NCBI RefSeq assembly: GCF_018812025.1
Contig: NC_063045.1
Coordinates: 50,013,691 to 50,077,690, forward strand
From: Megalobrama amblycephala
Lineage: Eukaryota > Chordata > Actinopteri > Cypriniformes > Xenocyprididae
Length of the DNA stretch: 64,000 bases
Direction: 5' to 3'
The translations under genes were made by a program, and so were the position numbers. Below, piece after piece: positions 58,715 to 64,000 of this stretch. Within the stretch, counting starts at the first letter, position 1. Each line of letters starts with the position of its first letter. The notes under the pieces are model-generated. The model saw nothing but the letters and a program-made list of their open reading frames with translations. It had not been told where the DNA came from and made no database searches.

Positions 58715-59873
58715 CGTATTGCTGTCCAGCGAGATGATGGCTGCTGTCTCTGAAGCAGAACAGAAGTAATCACATGAAGCTTTTCTGCTCGCAGAGCTTC
58801 AGTCTACCTTGTCTTGAATTCTCTCTTTCTCTCTCTCTTCAATCATGCTCTAGAATGAAGTCTCTTCTTTCACGAGAGGCTGAGCACACTGATGAGCTCT
58901 GATAGGAGAGATCCCCCCATGAGCTGAACCCATACCTATCCCACCATGCCATAGACTATAGATTGTTGTCCCAAGGAAATGATTATAATTCAATTATTGG
59001 GCTCGGTGACAAGAGTAATGTTTATCACAATATATTGACTGGATGCGTCATGTGCAATGGAAAGGGCATCAGCTGAACTGATGTTGAAATAGAGGTTGAG
59101 TTTTATAGGTAGAAAGACAGTTGTTGTGTTTGTGCTTTTCATGCTATTGTGTTACATTCAAGGATAATTGGTTCTGCAAAGCATAAGTGTTCTTTCAAGT
59201 TTTTCATTATTTTTAAAAGTACTTTATAGCCATGATTGGATAAAATAGAAATAAAATATTTATATAATAATAAAATATTTATTTATATATGACATATTTA
59301 CATTATAAATGATGTTTTTTTTTATATTTCAATAAATAAATGTACATAAAATAGTATTTATATTATGATAAATAATAATGTATTTTTATTTAATTTTTAC
59401 ATATTCAAATAAATACTTTTAAATAAATAACATTTATATTGTAATAAATAATATTTTTCATTTTATGTTTAAATATTTAAACAAATACATTTACGTAAAA
59501 TAGTGTTAATATTTTAGTAAATAATTATTTTTTATTTTTAAATTTAAATAGTAATATTATAATAATAATAACAATGTATTTTTTTTACATTATTTAATAT
59601 ATTTACATATTTATTTTCATTTTTAAATATATTTAAATATAATATTTTTTTAATTATGATAATAATAGGTAGTATTTAAAAAATACTAATAATTTTCAAT
59701 ACATTCACAAGACTTTTTCTATTTTTTATTTTGATCTAGTTCCAAAGTTTCACAAATTGAAAGTTTGTAGATTTTTGTAATTCAATGCAATCTCCAAAAA
59801 GGCTTTCTGAAATGATTTGCCTTTGATATCCTGTGATTTTTTTTTTTTTTTAAGGGTACTAAACTAGAGCACT
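58711..59873. other. Non-coding stretch, very AT-rich from 59220 to 59720
   Basis: The AT-rich half consists of AAATAAAATATTTATAT-like words with no clear period. No gene was recognised. Confidence 0.5.
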
Positions 59874-60281
59874 TGTGATGACTCAGAAGAGTATTGATCC
59901 ATTTGCAGTTTATTCAGAAACTCAGACAATACAGAAGACATAAACCAGGAAACAGGCAGAGGGTCGTGGCAGGCGGCAGGCAGGGATAAACAATAAAACA
60001 GGCAGAGGTTGGGGACAGGCAGCAAGAATCACAAAAGTAACAGTCCAAGTCAGCAACAAAACAGCAAAACAGGAATAAACGCTCAGAAATGACAACCGTG
60101 GCTAATCAAGACTTTGCAATGGAATGAGTGTGAGTGGGAGCTTTATAGTGAGTGTGCGTGGAGATGATTGGCGGCAGGTGCAAGAGTAATCAGGTATGTG
60201 GGTGCATGGGAAATGAAGTCCAATGAAAATACTCCGGTGACGGCTCCCTCTGGCGGTTTTCAATCGGACTCAATCGTGACA
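59874..60281 (-). mobile_element. Solo LTR
   Basis: On the minus strand it begins TGTCACGATTGAGTCC and ends GAGTCATCACA. It is flanked by an exact 5-bp duplication GCACT (59869-59873 and 60282-60286). An AATAAA signal on that strand lies at 59909-59914, near the LTR end. A single LTR with intact target duplication is the product of recombination between the two LTRs of a former complete element. Confidence 0.85.
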
Positions 60282-61118
60282 GCACTAGTCAAAGACACTC
60301 CATCAAACCTCATAGCAGATAAACGCAGTTCCAAAAGCTACTTTCCTCAAGAAGAAAGTGTTTCATTGTGAAGCGTTTTCTAATTGAAGTCCTTTATTTT
60401 CAGTGAAGTCCTCTCAGTTGTGGGTCTAGAGGTGTGACCGTGACCTGGGGGTATTTCTCTGCTTGTGGTCTTTAGACAGGAGGAATATCCCGTTGCTGTA
60501 AGAGGTTTTAGAGAGGCATACAGGATTACAGAGCATAGTGTGAGCTCAGAGCTCTCTATAGCCCTTATGTGTTTGGTCTGCAGGTCTCCTTCAAGCCACA
60601 GAGCTTTGAAGCTTTTACAGCGCTCCTGCAGTGATGTTCAAAGCACAGCCCTCTTTCTCCTCTGCCTACTTCATTACTCTCCTTCTCCAGTCCTCTCTCA
60701 CCCACTCCTTCTATATCATTAATAACTGGCTATGACTCCTGTGATGCAGGAAGGGCCTTTGAATAATGAATAAACTTTCCTCAATAGGAAATTCCATCCT
60801 GTTGTCTCGAGCGCTTGAAACAAAGGTGGAGATGAAAGGACAAAGCTTCTGTGGGTAAATCTGAACTTCAGCTTAGGTTGTCAAAGGAGATACGAAAGAA
60901 TCTAACATTAACAAGATTGGAAAAGCTTTGTAATATTAAAACAAAAGAGAACTTCAATCCATTAGTTTTAGCAGTGTTGTGACATTGTAATTATACTGCC
61001 AAATGAAATGAAATGAATTGATTAAATGAAATGAAATGAAATGAAACAATAAGTAAATTAACTAGTCTTCTCAGTGTCTGAAAATTGCATTTGTTTTATT
61101 TTGATTTCAATATGTTAA
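60282..61118. other. Mostly unique non-coding sequence
   Basis: An AAATG pentamer run lies near 60998-61042. The open frame at 60465-60722 has no recognisable domain. Confidence 0.4.
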
Positions 61119-61893
61119 AGGGTTAGTTCACCCAAAAATAAAATTCTGTGATTAATTACTCACCCTCATGCCGTTCCACACCCGTAAGACCTTCGCTGAT
61201 CTTCGGAACGCAAATTAAGATATTTTGGTTGAAATCCGATGAGGCCTCCATAGCCAGCAATGACATTTCCTCTCTCAAGATCCATTAATGTACTAAAAAC
61301 ATATTTAAATCAGTTCATGTGAGTACAGTGGTTCAATATTAATATTATAAAGCGATGAGAATACTTTTTGTGCGCCAAAAAACCAAAATAATGACTTATA
61401 TAGAGATGGCCGATTTCAAAACACTGCTTCATGAAGCTTCGTAGCATTTTAAATCAGCGTATCGAATCATAATTCGGATCGTGTGTCAAACTGCCAACGG
61501 CCGAAATCACATGACTTTGGTGCTCCGAACAGCAGATTCAATACACTGATTCATTTATGCTCCGATGCTTCTTGAAGCAGTGTTTTGAAATCGGCCATCA
61601 CTTTATAAGTCGTTATTTTGTTTTTTTGGCACACCAAAAATATTCTCGTCACTTTATAATATTAATATTGAACCACTGTACGCACATGAACTGATTTAGA
61701 TTTGTTTTAGTACCTTTATGGATCTTGAGAGAGGAAATGTCATTGCTCCCTATGAAGGCCTCACGGAGCCATCGGATTTCAACTAAAATATCTTAATTTG
61801 CGTTCCGAAGATTAACGAAGGTTTTACGGATGTGGAACGGCATGACGGTAAGTAATAAATGACAGAATTTTCATTTTTGGGTGAACTAACCCT
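61119..61893. mobile_element. TTAA-flanked palindromic element E
   Basis: The 775-bp element has termini AGGGTTAGTTCACCC and complement, with TTAA borders (61115-61118, 61894-61897). It is closely related to B and C along its length, and the halves are reverse complements. Confidence 0.88.
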
Positions 61894-61897
61894 TTAA

Positions 61898-62167
61898 ATG
61901 TAGTCTGGTGACTGGTCTGCCTCAGTGGTCTAACAGCGATTGAGGTGACTAATCAAATCAAAGTAGGCGGGGTTTACCGTTCACAGAAGCAGAGCGTCAG
62001 TTTTGAAAGAGTGAGGTAAGATGTAAATAGCAAAACATTTGATACATGTGATGATACAAATGTTAAAAGACCGACAGTAACATCCAGTGATGCAAATTAC
62101 TCGACTTTTTTCTCAAATATGGCAGTTTTGAATTGAAAATATGCATTTTCGTGATTCATGTAATTCC
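61898..62167. other. Short non-coding spacer
   Basis: Nothing recognised. Confidence 0.4.
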
Positions 62168-62570
62168 TAAGAGGCCGTTTAACGGTACATGACACCGTTT
62201 TCAACTAAAAACGGAAAACTTTTTATGCGTTTTGGCCGTTCATTTACACGACAACGGCGTTTTGGTTGCCTGAAAACGCAAACTTTTGAAAACGGGTTTC
62301 AAAGTGCACGTTTTTGAAAACGGTCTCCGTGTAAATCTGTGAAAACGATGACGTCATGCACATGCACATTACATGTTCAGTTTGTTGTGTTCCATCGCCA
62401 TCTAATGGCCTGCAAGCAGAATACAGTGTTTTTAGTCATTTTCACGGATTCATATGAATGGGGATTGTTTTGACAATGGTGTCGTCTGAAAACTCAAAGG
62501 AAAAACGTATCCGTTTTAACCTTACAGTCTATGGTTTTAACCATATCATTGTCGTGTAAACGTACCCTAA
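62168..62570. mobile_element. Miniature element with GTTTACACGAC-type ends
   Basis: The left part contains GGCCGTTTAACGGTACATGA and the right part GTCGTGTAAACGTACCCTAA. The interior repeats AAAACGG/CCGTTTT words in both directions. Ends are imperfect inverted copies. No target duplication was clear. Confidence 0.6.
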
Positions 62571-63103
62571 GTGTGAGACACTTTTCGACATATTAGGCAT
62601 ACAAATAAAAGTAGCCTACATGTGTGCATATTTTAATGCAAATATTATTTGCAAATAATTCAAAAATGATTATTTCCCAACTAGAATTTGACCTAGAATT
62701 TCCTTCACTGTTCTGTTTCTTTATACTTTATAAAAAATTGGTCCGCCAAACATGGATACGGCCTTGCCATATACAATTAAAATAGTTTTGATCTTAGTGA
62801 AGAAAATACTGTGATACTGTGTGAAAATTTTTAAACAAAATTTTGAGTTACCATATAATTTATGATTAAAATGTATATTACATTTAATTGTTAATATATA
62901 AAATATTGTTAAAATATAAAATACATATGTGCAGTGGAAACATTCACAGAAGTCATATCCAGTTTAAAAAGTAGATAATGTTTTTTCTAATTTTGTATGT
63001 TACTGTCATATTTATTATCCTGATGTGCTCACTGTGCTCTGTCTCTACATATTTATTAGCTACTGTTCTTGTCCATGTTTAGTTTAGATTGGTTGGGATA
63101 TTA
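62571..63103. other. AT-rich non-coding spacer
   Basis: Nothing recognised. Confidence 0.4.
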
Positions 63104-63720
63104 AAGCTGCAGTCTGTAAGTTTTGCCTCTTTGTACCATCTCTGTTTGAAACCTGCAATAGAGAATGAGAATGTTGCGTCACTGCACTTTGACTCGTGTT
63201 GCATTTCGGGAAGGCGTCGCCATATTAGAAGGATACGCTATCCGTTGCCATGGTTACTTTGACAGTGAGACGGTCAGACCGAGAGAAATAGCGTGATATT
63301 TGTTTGCAATTTTGCAATACGCCGCAGTTTCTTTGAATGAAATGGATAATGACGAAGTGAAAGGAAAGTGGCTCTATCGGGAGAGACTAAATAACACCTT
63401 TTCCTCCCATAGAAAACCGATATAATATACTTATTACTTAATGTACTAAGAAAGACAGTGATAGATCAGACCAAACTCAGTAAACATCATACTAATAAAG
63501 TAAAGTTGAGCCCATAATGTGAACGCAACGTGTTTAAATTCACGAGCGTTTTCGTCACATAGAAAACTGTTGAGAAACGTCGCTTAATTTAGCCTTATAA
63601 TGATATTAAAAAACAAATTCGGCACAACCCAATTTTTCTGTGCTTTATTAGTATAGTGTTTACTAAGTTTGTTATTTTATTGGCACTGTCTTTTTCTTTA
63701 TGGGAGGAAAACACGTGTAA
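63104..63720. mobile_element. Probable miniature element with TTAAAGCTGCAGTCTGTAAG end
   Basis: A TTAA-adjacent left end AGCTGCAGTCTGTAAGTTTT begins near 63104. Inside, CTTTTCCTCCCATAG near 63399 and its inverted match TATGGGAGGAAAA near 63700 form a wide inverted pair. The right end is not clearly defined. Confidence 0.45.
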
Positions 63721-63783
63721 TTAAATGTGTTGCATTCATATTCTGGGCTCATCTGGGTTTCTGTCCGTAGTATGCTTTATGGC

Positions 63784-64000
63784 AGCACTTCTCAAAGTCC
63801 GGACTCCGGTCCGGATCCGGACCCGGAGGGAATTCAATCCGGATCCGCCTCCATTTCGTATTTCAACAGCAGTAATTGTGTAAGGGATTAAAAATCTGGA
63901 TTTCCTACTTTGATAAACGCATGTCAAAATCATTTGTTTCAGCTAATGTCAGTAAGTTAGTTTTTATTTGTTATTTATTGTGTGCAACATCTTGGTATAA
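63784..64000. mobile_element. Left end of a hAT-like element, cut by the window edge
   Basis: CAGCACTTCTCAAAGTCCGG followed by GGTCCGGATCCGGACC resembles the CAGxxxTTCTCAAA ends of an abundant hAT-like family. The perfect palindrome GGTCCGGATCCGGACC is notable. The other end would lie outside the window. Confidence 0.45.

Overview
This window is vertebrate nuclear DNA, most likely from a cyprinid-type teleost fish. I base that on its make-up: AT-rich, gene-poor sequence with many short GT, TA and CTAT microsatellites, several Tc1/mariner copies, hAT-like elements with 8-bp target duplications, palindromic TTAA-flanked elements, a tRNA-derived SINE, LINE tails ending in pentamer repeats, and small LTR retroelements. 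I found no host protein-coding gene, no tRNA or rRNA gene, no CRISPR array and no bacterial feature. The window reads as intergenic or deep intronic DNA. The species is an inference.

Layout. 1-4.9 kb: two tandem perfect hairpins (730-797), then a Tc1/mariner-like element (1159-3136) carrying a second element (1273-2889). 6.2-8.2 kb: a decayed LTR retroelement with a gag-like relic. 8.7-13.6 kb: a GT-flanked dispersed repeat, unique sequence, and a 1.1-kb foldback Tc1 derivative (12060-13197). 15.2-16.2 kb: a broken Tc1 transposase between a TA array and a CTAT array. 18.0-20.1 kb: the best-preserved element, a young LTR retroelement on the minus strand with 99% identical LTRs, a 5-bp target duplication and a gag-like reading frame rich in tandem peptide repeats. 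21-25 kb: TTAA elements, a LINE tail inserted in one of them, a SINE and TTATG repeats. 27-31 kb: hairpin-ended and hAT-like elements. 31.0-32.6 kb: a full-length but inactivated Tc1 transposon. 34-35.8 kb: nested TTAA elements. 38-39 kb and 49.3-50.7 kb: two members of one hAT-like family in opposite orientation. 42.7-45.0 kb: a several-level nest of elements. 51-57 kb: a second hairpin-ended element and a TTAA element split by a hAT insertion. 59.9-60.3 kb: a solo LTR. 61-64 kb: further TTAA and other miniature elements.

No operon or pathway logic applies. The only coding traces belong to mobile elements: two Tc1 transposases (both dead), one gag-like relic, and one gag-like frame that is still open. 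The stretches between elements include a few blocks with homeodomain-type TAATTA motifs or unusual hairpins that could be conserved non-coding elements. That needs a cross-species alignment, which I could not do. All family names come from recognised motifs and terminal structure, not from a database search.
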